Below, one piece after another: positions 1 to 7,411 of a DNA stretch of 20,913 bases. The stretch covers positions 1-20,913 of the forward strand of contig JAISDM010000227.1 of NCBI GenBank assembly GCA_031264885.1, read 5' to 3'. Numbering within the stretch: the stretch's first letter is position 1; the number at the start of each line of letters is the position of its first letter. The notes under the pieces are model-generated. The model was not told the origin of the DNA, did not search any database, and saw only the letters and a list, made by a program, of their open reading frames with translations. This DNA is from Peptococcaceae bacterium (lineage in GTDB: Bacteria; Bacillota; Peptococcia; DRI-13; UBA5745). The position numbers and the translations under genes are program-made.

Positions 1-1
1 C

Positions 2-520
2 AGCGCCGGGCGCGAAACTGGTAATCAGGACGGCGTTTCGACGGTTTTGAAAACGCTGGAAAACGGCACAACGGTCATGGTCGAATACTACTATGACGAG
101 GACGGCGCGAAAGCTGCCGTTACACACAAATACGCAGACGGCCAGGCAAGCGTCAACAATTATGAGGGCGAAACGGCCGAGGCGGCAATAGAGCGGTTTG
201 GCGGCCCCAAACGGAATATACCGGATCGGTACGATAAGGCGCAGCCGGGCGAAAGCAATGTAAAGGAAATGGCCGCCATTAACTCCGCTATTGAGGCTAT
301 CGCCGGGAAATACGCCCTTAAACAGGAAACACTTGCCAAGTTCAACGTGACAACCGTTTTCTACTCTAAATACGAGGACGTTTCATCTTCCGTATGGTGG
401 ATCAGTCTGTACCCGGCCAACGCGGACGATTTTTCGGATATAGGATGCTACACGGCAATCCTCAGTGGAGATACAGGCGAAACGCTCCGCTTGCTTTCGG
501 CGGTTGACGGCAAAGGATAA
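2..520 (+). CDS. C-terminal part of an unidentified, probably extracytoplasmic protein (5' end outside window)
   Basis: The reading frame is open from the first bases of the window to the TAA at 518-520, so at least 172 residues are visible and the true start lies upstream. A TTG at 47 could be read as a start, but the frame continues before it without a stop and there is no clear ribosome site, so I treat the gene as 5'-truncated by the window. The visible part is polar, rich in Tyr, Glu, Asp and Gly, and has no membrane segment. It ends in a YTAILSGDTGETLRLLSAVDG-like stretch that resembles the end of PepSY-like or anti-sigma-associated extracellular domains; this resemblance is weak. I do not recognise the family. 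A strong GC hairpin follows the stop. Confidence 0.55.
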   Translation, partial: SAGRETGNQDGVSTVLKTLENGTTVMVEYYYDEDGAKAAVTHKYADGQASVNNYEGETAEAAIERFGGPKRNIPDRYDKAQPGESNVKEMAAINSAIEAIAGKYALKQETLAKFNVTTVFYSKYEDVSSSVWWISLYPANADDFSDIGCYTAILSGDTGETLRLLSAVDGKG

Positions 521-555
521 ATTCGATTGCTCAGCATCGACTGCTCAACATCGTT

Positions 556-585
556 CGTCCCGCCGCTCCGCGTGGCGGCGGGACG
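556..585 (+). terminator. GC-rich hairpin after the first gene
   Basis: Perfect 11-bp inverted repeat CGTCCCGCCGC (556-566) / GCGGCGGGACG (575-585) with an 8-nt loop, 36 nt after the stop codon at 520. There is no T-run after it, so it is not a textbook intrinsic terminator; it may only stabilise the mRNA 3' end. Confidence 0.35.
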
Positions 586-621
586 GCGCGTATTGAAAAT
601 CAAAACCGCGGCATTTCATGC

Positions 622-660
622 TTGCAATGTCGTCACAAATATTATATTATATTTGTGACG
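622..660 (+). promoter_or_regulatory. Promoter overlapped by a 12-bp-arm operator palindrome (likely autoregulatory)
   Basis: CGTCACAAATAT (631-642) and ATATTTGTGACG (649-660) form a perfect 12-bp inverted repeat around a 6-bp A/T centre. A possible sigma-70 promoter, TTGCAA (622-627), 17 bp, TATTAT (645-650), places the -10 box inside the palindrome, so a bound dimer would block transcription. The ribosome site begins directly after the palindrome (AAAGGAG, 661-667). AbiE antitoxins are known to repress their own operon by binding inverted repeats in the promoter; that this site serves the adjacent gene is inferred. Confidence 0.65.
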
Positions 661-674
661 AAAGGAGCTTTGCT

Positions 675-1283
675 ATGCGCGGTATTCAGACGGATAGAAT
701 AAAAGACAGCATTTATGCGATGGGCCACGGCGCGGTTTTCACAGCGAACGACTTTTTGGAAATTGCGAACTATGATGCGATACGTCAAGCTTTAAGCCGG
801 CTGGCGGACAGTGGTAAAATCCAGAGGATTATACGCGGTGTGTATTACAATCCTGCATTCAGCGAATTGTTGCAAGAATACGAAGCGCCCTCACCTCACC
901 AGATTGCGTTGGCTATAGCTCGGAAATTCAACTGGAACATAGCGCCGTCAGGTATAACCGCGCTCAATATGCTCGGATTGTCTGCGCAGGTATCGGCTAA
1001 GTGGAGCTATATCAGCGACGGCCCGTACAATAAATATGAGTTCAACGGTATTACGGTTGAGTTCAAACGGCGCAACAATCGCGAAATTGCCGGGATGAGC
1101 TATAAGACAGCCCTTACCATTCAAGCGATAAAGGCACTGGGAAAGGGCAAAGTTGATTCTGTGACTGTTGCCAAAATCAGAACAAAACTCACGGATAAAG
1201 AAATAAGCGCCTTACTGCAAGAAGCAAGGTCATCTACTGTCTGGATTTATCAGATTGTAAAAAGAATATGTGAGGTTGACTGA
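675..1283 (+). CDS. AbiEi-type antitoxin-like transcriptional regulator (DUF6088-like), apparently orphan
   Basis: I start at ATG 675 (202 residues) because AAAGGAG at 661-667 is well spaced; an in-frame start at 618 would run through the operator palindrome. The N-terminal ~65 residues look like a winged-helix domain: RDSIYAMGHGAVFTANDF-like helix, RQALSRLADSGKIQRI recognition region, then RGVYYNP, the turn typical of AbiEi/DUF6088 proteins. The rest (PHQIALAIARKFNWNIAPSG through KTALTIQAIKALG) matches the C-terminal antitoxin region of that family. In type IV AbiE systems the antitoxin represses its own operon and counteracts a nucleotidyltransferase toxin (AbiEii). Here no AbiEii-like gene follows: the downstream frames are short and show no nucleotidyltransferase motif. 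It may be a remnant antitoxin or a stand-alone regulator. Confidence 0.75.
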   Translation: MRGIQTDRIKDSIYAMGHGAVFTANDFLEIANYDAIRQALSRLADSGKIQRIIRGVYYNPAFSELLQEYEAPSPHQIALAIARKFNWNIAPSGITALNMLGLSAQVSAKWSYISDGPYNKYEFNGITVEFKRRNNREIAGMSYKTALTIQAIKALGKGKVDSVTVAKIRTKLTDKEISALLQEARSSTVWIYQIVKRICEVD

Positions 1284-1555
1284 TTATGTAATGGATCATC
1301 CAGTTTTGCGCGAGGAAACAGGATTCACGTTTATTCAAAGTGAGCCGGTGAGTATCCAGAGAACGGATTACGCGCGGTCCGGAAGTCTGTTGCCCCCATG
1401 TCTGCCGCATGTATCCGGGATTCCGTATCTGCCGAACATACAAACGCGCAAACTTCCGCGGAAAACAGTGCTGAAAAACGCAACTCGTCGCGACGCGGCG
1501 TGCTAATTAGCACTTTTTCGGCGAGGATCCTCGAACCTATGCCATTTTTAGCACC

Positions 1556-1622
1556 GTTCCTCGCGCAAAAGTATGCTAAATAACACAGTCTGCGCGAGGA
1601 ACTGTGTTTTTTAGCATACTTT
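1556..1622. repeat. Two interlocked inverted repeats
   Basis: Repeat 1: 1556-1567 (GTTCCTCGCGCA) is the exact complement of 1591-1602. Repeat 2: 1568-1589 pairs with 1601-1622, 21 of 22 positions, with an 11-nt loop. The left arms are adjacent and the right arms overlap by two bases, so the pairings interlock (pseudoknot-like) or are alternatives. A further copy of TGCGCGAGGAA is at 1308-1318. Probably a palindromic mobile-element remnant; a structured RNA is possible. Confidence 0.5.
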
Positions 1623-1860
1623 GCCGCAACGATTTGCGCGTTTCACCCAATTGCGGCCGAATGAATACACGGATTCGGCCGAATCACGCGCGCCCCGTTG
1701 TGTTGGAATTTTGGATTCCGGGACAAGCCCGGAATGACGAGACGCGACCCGTAATGACGGCGCATATCGCCTATTTTCTTTGTCATGGCGTCTCCGTATG
1801 ATGTCAATTTGCAATGCGGGGCGCCAGGGATCCCTGTCGGGGCGTCGAGGATCCGACGGC

Positions 1861-1932
1861 GGGGCGTCGGGGACGCCGCCCCCTACACACGCGCCGTTCG
1901 CGGTACCGTAGGGGGCGGCATTCTGCCGCCCC
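1861..1932. repeat. Composite GC-hairpin repeat, copy A
   Basis: Two half-elements face each other: GACGCCGCCCCCTAC (1872-1886 area) and GTAGGGGGCGGCATTCTGCC (from 1908, ending at 1932 with GCCCC), about 21 nt apart. The outer hairpin matches the element also found at 8068-8155, 11433-11455 and 15680-15702. Confidence 0.6.
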
Positions 1933-2169
1933 AGACTGTCCGGAAACGACAAAATGGCGCTGTTAACACAATATATACCGTGCCGCGACTCGCGGTTTGA
2001 AAAATTCCCCTCCGGGTCAGGACACGGGTTCAGCCTGCGCGTCTGGCGACGCTTGACTTCACCACGTGCCTGCCCAGTCTCGCCTTCGCTTTTTCGCCCA
2101 CTGGGCGCGCTCAGGTTCGACTCCCTGGAGGGGAATGGGAAAAGATGGGCGCGTTTTCGGACAGTCTGG
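1931..2169. mobile_element. MITE-like 239-bp element with nested terminal inverted repeats
   Basis: The 18 bp at 1931-1948 (CCAGACTGTCCGGAAACG) recur inverted at 2152-2169 with one mismatch. Inside, ATTCCCCTCCGGG (2004-2016) recurs inverted at 2123-2136 with one inserted base, and a smaller GCCCAGT/ACTGGGC pair closes an inner loop near 2077-2106. No open frame of its own and no clear target-site duplication. This looks like a non-autonomous miniature element or a large structured repeat; the class is not recognised. Confidence 0.45.
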
Positions 2170-2187
2170 CCCGGAACCCGGGATCGC

Positions 2188-4905
2188 TCATGCCTGCGCG
2201 GGCGGCGTTTCGCCAAACGCGGCTGCCAGCAGCGCGCGCTTCACCATGACTTTCGCAAGCTGCACCTTATACCGCGTGGATTCGAAGGGCTTCGCGCCGC
2301 TTACGGCGGCTTCTCCCGCCGCTTCCGCCAAGGCCGCGTCCATGGGCTTGCCGGACAGCAGCGCCTCTGCGGCGTAAGCGCGAAACGGCGCCGGCGCCGC
2401 GCCGCCCAAGCAGACGCGGGGGCTGTCTCCTCCCAGGTCAACGGCGCAGCTCACCACGGAGAAATCGATGGACTTGCGGAAAGCGAATTTAACGAAGGCG
2501 CTGACGCCGATTCGAACCGGGGCGGGAATCCGTATCTCTGTGACGACCTCGTCGAAATCGAGGACGGTGCAATCAGGCAGCCCGGCGGTAAAAAAATCCT
2601 CCGCGTCTACCTGGCGCCGGTCGGTGACGATTACCGCCCTGAGCGCGACCAGCGCCGGCGCTATGTCGGAGGGCGCCACGGCGTAGCAGCCGCAATTCAG
2701 ACAGCGCCTCGCTTCCCGCGCCGCTTCCGCGGCTGTGGGCGAGACGGAATCCTCCAGATCCAGCCGGCGTTTGTCCGCGTCCAGTTCTTTCAGTCTCAGC
2801 GCCTTTGTCTCCTGAATGCCCTCCGGATCAAATCCGATGAACGCCGCGCCGCCGGTTCCCGGCGCCTCTCCTGCTCCCTGGCCGTGGGCCGCCGGACCGC
2901 CGGCCGCCGCGCCTGTTCCTCCCCCCGCGCCGCCGCCCAGGCCGCCGACGCCTGAGTCTCTGTTCACGCTGGCCGCGCTGTTCGCGTTATCCGCGACGCC
3001 TGCGCCGCCGCTGTTCGTACCCCCGCTCGCGCCGTATCCGCCGGTCAAGTTTCCGTTCGCCGCGCCGTCCCCGCCTGCCGCACCCAGGTCTCTGCCCGCG
3101 CCGCCTGCGCCGCCGACCGAGTCTCCGGTCATGCCTCCGCCCGCGCCGCCTTCGGCCGCATTGCCCGCGGCGGGCGCGCCGCCTCCGCCCGCGCCGTCCC
3201 CGGCCGCCGCTCCCGCGCCCAGGTAACGGTTCATCCCGTCCGCCGCGATACGTCCGTTGGCGACGGAGCCGATGACGGTGGCGGGCCCGGTGGCCGCGTC
3301 GCCCCCGGCAAAAACGCCCCTGCGGGAGGTCATGCCCGTTTCTTTTTCCACATCAATCAGCCCGCGTCGGTTCAACTGGAGCTGAAACCGCTCGCTGAGG
3401 AAGGACAGATCCACCCGCTGACCCACAGCCATCAGTATATTTTCGGCGCGGATCACGGTGTTGTCATTTTCATCATAAACAGGATTGAAGGCGCCCGTTT
3501 CATCCCAGGGAGAAACGCAGCGTTTCAGCTCCATGCCTTTCACAACGCCGTTTTCTTCCAGCACAGCGCCTAAGCCCAAAGAGGGCATGATCACGATCCC
3601 CTCGGCTTCCGCCCGGGCGATCTCGTCCGCGCTGGCCGGCATCCGCTCCCGCGGCTCCAGACAGGCCATGGTCACTTTCTCCGCGCCCAGGCGCTTCGCG
3701 GTAACGGCCACGTCCATGGCCACATTGCCGCCCCCTGTGACCAGCACCTCCGAGCCGACCTTGCCTTCCATCCACCGATTCACCTCAACCAGGAAGTCCA
3801 GGCCAAACACGGTCAGTTCCTCGCCGGAGATGCCCACCACAGGGCGTTTCCAGGCGCCTGTGGCGAAACAGACGCTGTCATGCCGGCGTTCCAAATCCTC
3901 CGGAAGCAGATCCTCCCCCACACGCGCGTTCAGCTCAAAAACAACGCCCATGCCTTCCAGCGCGCGGACAAAGCGGCGCACAACATCCTTGGGAAGCCGG
4001 TACGCGGGAATGGCGTACATCAGCATTCCCCCCGCCTCCGGTTTGCTGTCATAAACGGTGACGCGGTTCCCGGCTTTGCGCAGGAAATACGCGGCGGACA
4101 AACCGGAAGGACCCGAGCCCACCACCGCCGCCGATTTCCCCGTCTCCCGCTCCGGAGGCGCGTAAAATGTGCCGCTGTTCGCCAGAATATAATCCCCCAG
4201 CGCCCACTCGACGCCGCTTATGAGTACGCCGTCCCCGCTCTCGCCCCGGTTGCAGACCGGCTGGCAGAAATGGGCGCAGACACGGGCGGTGATGGCCGGC
4301 ATAGGGTTGACGGCCAGAATCATCTCCGCCGCGCCGTCCCAGTCCCCTTCCCGTATTCGGGCCAAATATCCGGGAATATCGGCGCCGGCGGGACATTCCA
4401 TGGCGCAGGGGGTCACGCTCACCCGCCTGCCGCCGAAAGCCGAATGGTACCGGCTGTCTCCCGTGAGGGCAAAACACTCCTTGCCCCCCTTGCGTATACA
4501 GTAAAAACGGTTCTCCGGCTTGCGGAAATACCAGCAGCGCGGCAGCTGCGCCAGATTGCCGCCGAGTGTGGCCATATCCCGCACATGAGGCGTGGCCACA
4601 CTCTCCGCTGCCTGGGCCAGCGCCGGATATTTCCCGCGGATCAGCGGACTGTCCGCGATATCGGCGAGGCGGGTCAGCGCGCCGATTCTCAGCCCGCCGC
4701 CTTCCGCCTCCCCGTCCTCCGCTATGTAATCCAGGCCCGGGATGGATTTGATGTTGACCACCCGCGCGGGATATTCCGGAAGGATGTGATCCTTCAACGA
4801 TCCGAGCAAATCGGTGCCGCCCGCTATAATGCGGGCCTTGCCGACCGCGAGACTGTCCGCCGCTTCCTTCACGGAACCCGCGTTGATATGATTGAACGGT
4901 TTCAT
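2188..4905 (-). CDS. FAD-binding subunit of a molybdenum hydroxylase with an inserted GltD/NfnB-like NAD(P)H oxidoreductase
   Basis: 905 residues, start ATG 4903-4905 behind AAGGGGAG (4910-4917). Residues 1-166 are the first half of a CoxM/XdhB-type FAD domain (IIAGGTDLLG 26-35, TLGGNLAQ 113-120) with Cys124, Cys136 and Cys144 arranged as in the [4Fe-4S] loop of 4-hydroxybenzoyl-CoA reductase beta subunits. Residues ~167-563 are a GltD-like module: Fe-S cysteines C167, C171, C210, C214, C218; FAD motif VVGSGPSGLSAAYFL 261-275; NAD(P) motif VTGGGNVAMDVA 389-400; closing FAD motif VFAGGDAATG 531-540. A Gly/Ala-rich linker (~565-687) follows, then RRCLNCGC (733-740) runs into the second half of the FAD domain (APSDIAPALVAL 744-755) and its C-terminal domain. 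Likely role: moving electrons between Mo/Fe-S centres, FAD and NAD(P)(H). Last gene of the operon, 123 bp after the Mo subunit. Domain calls are firm; the overall reaction is inferred. Confidence 0.88.
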   Translation of the reverse strand: MKPFNHINAGSVKEAADSLAVGKARIIAGGTDLLGSLKDHILPEYPARVVNIKSIPGLDYIAEDGEAEGGGLRIGALTRLADIADSPLIRGKYPALAQAAESVATPHVRDMATLGGNLAQLPRCWYFRKPENRFYCIRKGGKECFALTGDSRYHSAFGGRRVSVTPCAMECPAGADIPGYLARIREGDWDGAAEMILAVNPMPAITARVCAHFCQPVCNRGESGDGVLISGVEWALGDYILANSGTFYAPPERETGKSAAVVGSGPSGLSAAYFLRKAGNRVTVYDSKPEAGGMLMYAIPAYRLPKDVVRRFVRALEGMGVVFELNARVGEDLLPEDLERRHDSVCFATGAWKRPVVGISGEELTVFGLDFLVEVNRWMEGKVGSEVLVTGGGNVAMDVAVTAKRLGAEKVTMACLEPRERMPASADEIARAEAEGIVIMPSLGLGAVLEENGVVKGMELKRCVSPWDETGAFNPVYDENDNTVIRAENILMAVGQRVDLSFLSERFQLQLNRRGLIDVEKETGMTSRRGVFAGGDAATGPATVIGSVANGRIAADGMNRYLGAGAAAGDGAGGGGAPAAGNAAEGGAGGGMTGDSVGGAGGAGRDLGAAGGDGAANGNLTGGYGASGGTNSGGAGVADNANSAASVNRDSGVGGLGGGAGGGTGAAAGGPAAHGQGAGEAPGTGGAAFIGFDPEGIQETKALRLKELDADKRRLDLEDSVSPTAAEAAREARRCLNCGCYAVAPSDIAPALVALRAVIVTDRRQVDAEDFFTAGLPDCTVLDFDEVVTEIRIPAPVRIGVSAFVKFAFRKSIDFSVVSCAVDLGGDSPRVCLGGAAPAPFRAYAAEALLSGKPMDAALAEAAGEAAVSGAKPFESTRYKVQLAKVMVKRALLAAAFGETPPAQA

Positions 4906-4938
4906 TCTGCTCCCCTTACATTACCCTTGTATTACGGC

Positions 4939-4976
4939 CCTACGGTCAAAGTACGGTCCTACGGTCCAAGCGCGGT
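4939..4976. repeat. Two tandem 19-bp repeats in the gap before the FAD subunit
   Basis: CCTACGGTCAAAGTACGGT (4939-4957) is followed directly by CCTACGGTCCAAGCGCGGT (4958-4976), 16 of 19 identical, within the 123-bp gap 4906-5028. Each unit itself contains ACGGT/CGGT twice. It would lie in the mRNA leader of the downstream gene. No function is known. Confidence 0.5.
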
Positions 4977-5028
4977 CTAAGCGCCGATCGAGGCGGGCGC
5001 CCGTTTGACGCGCCGTCACAGCGTCCGT

Positions 5029-7407
5029 TTACGCCTTCCCCAACGCTTTCAGCACCTTGTCAGGCGTCGCGGGCGGATCCACCCAGACGCCGATGGCGTT
5101 ATGAATCGCGATGATGATCATATGCGTGTTCGCCAGGGAATGGCTGATGCCGTTGGCCCCGTATACCGCGTTGCCGGCCCGGGTCTCCAGAAAATCCTTC
5201 TCCACCGGCGGCACATCCAGCATCCCCGGCTTTTTGTAATCGAACATATTTGTGTTCAGCCTGACCCCTGTCCGGGGGTCATACACAAAATCTTCCAAAA
5301 GCTGGCATCCCTGACTGAAATACATCACCTGATCAATCTGGCTTTCCAGGGATGTAGGGCGCAGCACCTTGCCGGGATCCGCCGCCACGCCGAAACGCAG
5401 TATCTCCACCTCCCCCGTTTCCGTATCCACAGCCACCTCGCAATAAGCCGTGTTCATGGTGTCCAGTATTTTGCCCATGCTGCCCGTGACCCAAACCGCC
5501 AGCGGTGGTTTGCCGGAATAGGTGGCAAAGAGGTTTTGGGGCACGGCGCTCGTCAGAGGCGCGCCCACGCTGTGATCCGCTTTAAGCACCACCCTTCCGC
5601 CGGCCAAATCCAGATCCTCCGGCTTTAATCCCTTGAAGGGGCCGGGGGGAGGCGGCGGCGGACCGAAGCCGTGTCCCCCGCCCATGCCGGGGGGCGGCGC
5701 GGTTTCCGCGTACTCAATGGCCGCCTCCAGAATACGCTGTTTCAGAATATGGGCGCATTCCTTCGCGACCCAAGCGGAAGCGGTGGTTCCGTCCGATCCG
5801 CCGCCAAAGGTGACAAAATTCTCGCGATAATCAAAATCAATACATACGTCCTCATAATTAAGTCCCAATTCCTCGGCCACCACCATGGCGTTGCACTCAA
5901 TGGAATACACCCCGAAAAGCGGTCCCTGAGTGGGCAAATGAACCACGCCCTGACGCAGCTCCAGTTTGCAGTGATAAGTGGCGAAGGAATGCCGGGGACA
6001 CATCTGATACCGGAAACTGGCGCCGTGATACCTGCCGTCCGGCAGCTTCCTGGCCCCGGCCCGATGCCAGTCCCAGTTCATCATCTTCCTGCCCGTTTCC
6101 ACGCAAGCCTCGAAGCTGTGTACAGGATTGATATCGTCCTGAGATTCCGGGCCGTGCAGGTTCAGCCGCGCCACGTCAATGGGATCCATATCCAGTTTCT
6201 CCGCGATCAGATGAATGGCGATGGTCACAATGTCCCAGTTAAAAGGACAGTGCTGGCCGGAAACATACATCATCCCCCGGTTGGAATCCACGATCTCCAT
6301 AAATTGACGGACATTCTTGCATTTCAGGGTATTATAGGGACCCTGTGTCTGATCCCCCACATTGCCGAAGCTGGAACTGCCCCATACGCCGCCGTCCGCC
6401 ACGGAAAAATCGTCCATGGCGGTGATCAGGCCGTTTTTGGTGAACCCCACCTTCATGTAAGCGTATCTTTGATTCATGATGAAGTCGTAGGTCTCTTCCC
6501 GGGTGTTGACGCACCGCACAGGCCGCCCCGTTCTCTTGGCCAGGAGCGGCGTGATGTTTTGGGATTTGCGCAGGCCCCAGTCGCAGTATTTGCCGCCCAT
6601 AAAAAGCCCTTCCTGCACGGTTTTTTCCGGAGGCATGCCGTACATGAAGCTGATGGAGTGCTTCTCCCGGACGGCGCCTTCGATGTGCAGGGTTTTGCCC
6701 TCGCCGAAATAGGGCTCGTCCGACCACCAGGCCACGGATCCGGAGGGATTCGGCATATGGGACGCGAAGGCGGGCGTGTACAAATCATATTCAATGATGT
6801 GGTCCGCCGCTTTAAAACCCGCCTCAATATCGCCGGAATCGAAATTGGAATATGCCACATTGCCCCGCTTCGGCGGGCTCTCCAGCTGATCCGGGCTCCG
6901 TATGCCAAACTGAGGCGTCTCCCGCACCTGGGGCCGGATCACCGGCGCGTCGGGCTTCCTGCCCTCCAGCAGATCCACCACATGGGGCAGAATCTCCCAT
7001 TGGATGTCCAGCCGCCGCAGGGCCTCCTCGCAGATATCCTCGCTTTCCGCCACCACAATGACGGCCACCTCCGCGCCCTCCTGATCCGCCAGATTATCCA
7101 GGTACGGGCGCTGGGCGCCGAACATCTCGCCAAAACTCCGCAGCTTCCGGATGTCCTCATCCTCCCAGGTGAGAATGTCCGCGACCCCCGGAACCGCCCG
7201 GGCCGCGGATGTATCCACCCGCGCCACCCGCGCGTGGGCGTAAGGGCTGCGAAGGAATTTGGCGTGCAGCATGTCCGGCAGTACGTAGTCGATGCCGAAT
7301 TTGGCCACCCCTGTGGCCAGGGCGTAAGACAGCTTGCCGGGCACGTTGCGCTGCCCGACCACTCTGAAATCCTCTCTCTGTCCGTTGACGCCCGCTAAAT
7401 CAGCCAT
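5029..7407 (-). CDS. Molybdopterin-binding (large) subunit of a divergent xanthine dehydrogenase/HcrA-type hydroxylase
   Basis: 792 residues, start ATG 7405-7407, four bases after the stop of the [2Fe-2S] gene, so probably translationally coupled. The N-terminal ~140 residues are the Ald_Xan_dh domain (DMLHAKFLRSPYAHARV, VPGVADILTWED). Cofactor-binding regions follow: GLFMGGKYCDWG (267-278, in place of the usual GGGFGGK) and FGGGSDGTTAS (534-544). The C-terminus is YGANGISHSLANTH (749-762). Family members usually read GAKGVGE here, with Glu as the catalytic base at Mo; this protein has His756 at that position. A Pro/Gly-rich insert (570-591) is also unusual. The family hydroxylates or reductively dehydroxylates aromatic and N-heterocyclic carbons using Mo-pterin in the cytoplasm. 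The odd active site means xanthine dehydrogenase activity should not be assumed. Confidence 0.88.
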   Translation of the reverse strand: MADLAGVNGQREDFRVVGQRNVPGKLSYALATGVAKFGIDYVLPDMLHAKFLRSPYAHARVARVDTSAARAVPGVADILTWEDEDIRKLRSFGEMFGAQRPYLDNLADQEGAEVAVIVVAESEDICEEALRRLDIQWEILPHVVDLLEGRKPDAPVIRPQVRETPQFGIRSPDQLESPPKRGNVAYSNFDSGDIEAGFKAADHIIEYDLYTPAFASHMPNPSGSVAWWSDEPYFGEGKTLHIEGAVREKHSISFMYGMPPEKTVQEGLFMGGKYCDWGLRKSQNITPLLAKRTGRPVRCVNTREETYDFIMNQRYAYMKVGFTKNGLITAMDDFSVADGGVWGSSSFGNVGDQTQGPYNTLKCKNVRQFMEIVDSNRGMMYVSGQHCPFNWDIVTIAIHLIAEKLDMDPIDVARLNLHGPESQDDINPVHSFEACVETGRKMMNWDWHRAGARKLPDGRYHGASFRYQMCPRHSFATYHCKLELRQGVVHLPTQGPLFGVYSIECNAMVVAEELGLNYEDVCIDFDYRENFVTFGGGSDGTTASAWVAKECAHILKQRILEAAIEYAETAPPPGMGGGHGFGPPPPPPGPFKGLKPEDLDLAGGRVVLKADHSVGAPLTSAVPQNLFATYSGKPPLAVWVTGSMGKILDTMNTAYCEVAVDTETGEVEILRFGVAADPGKVLRPTSLESQIDQVMYFSQGCQLLEDFVYDPRTGVRLNTNMFDYKKPGMLDVPPVEKDFLETRAGNAVYGANGISHSLANTHMIIIAIHNAIGVWVDPPATPDKVLKALGKA

Positions 7408-7411
7408 ACCC

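Larger units (their letters stand above)
1284..2187. repeat. 904-bp gene-free region crowded with palindromes and dispersed repeats
   Basis: No frame here looks like a real protein; the longest minus-strand frame (1611-2216) is a translation of repeats. It holds perfect palindromes at 1500-1513 (GTGCTAATTAGCAC), 1522-1533 (CGAGGATCCTCG) and 1672-1685 (GATTCGGCCGAATC); overlapping inverted repeats at 1556-1622; an 8-bp-stem hairpin at 1715-1735 (ATTCCGGG/CCCGGAAT); a composite GC hairpin at 1861-1932; and a nested inverted-repeat element at 1931-2169. It lies between the convergent ends of the antitoxin-like gene (+) and the FAD subunit (-), a usual place for such elements to accumulate. Confidence 0.6.

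Noticed and set aside
1270..1506. Small + strand frame overlapping the antitoxin stop, possible toxin start
   Set aside because: It begins with GTG overlapping the antitoxin end as a coupled toxin would, but its 78 residues show no nucleotidyltransferase motif and run into palindromic repeats.
1611..2216. 201-residue minus-strand frame
   Set aside because: It is a translation through dispersed repeats, has extreme Arg/Pro content, overlaps the end of the FAD gene and lacks a convincing ribosome site.
1954..2955. 333-residue + strand frame
   Set aside because: Mostly antisense to the well-supported FAD subunit; Arg/Ala-rich shadow of GC-rich codons.
2816..3226. Proline-rich + strand protein of 136 residues
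   Set aside because: It is the reverse strand of the Gly/Ala-rich linker of the FAD subunit.
3880..4980. 366-residue + strand frame
   Set aside because: Antisense shadow of the FAD subunit gene; no family features.
5671..7398. 575-residue + strand frame
   Set aside because: Antisense to the Mo subunit over its whole length; His/Arg/Pro-rich composition typical of shadow frames in GC-rich DNA.
5029..7407. Calling the Mo/Fe-S/FAD genes xanthine dehydrogenase xdhABC
   Set aside because: The catalytic Glu position, Mo loop and HcrB-like Fe-S cysteines do not fit a standard xanthine dehydrogenase, so only the family level is supported.
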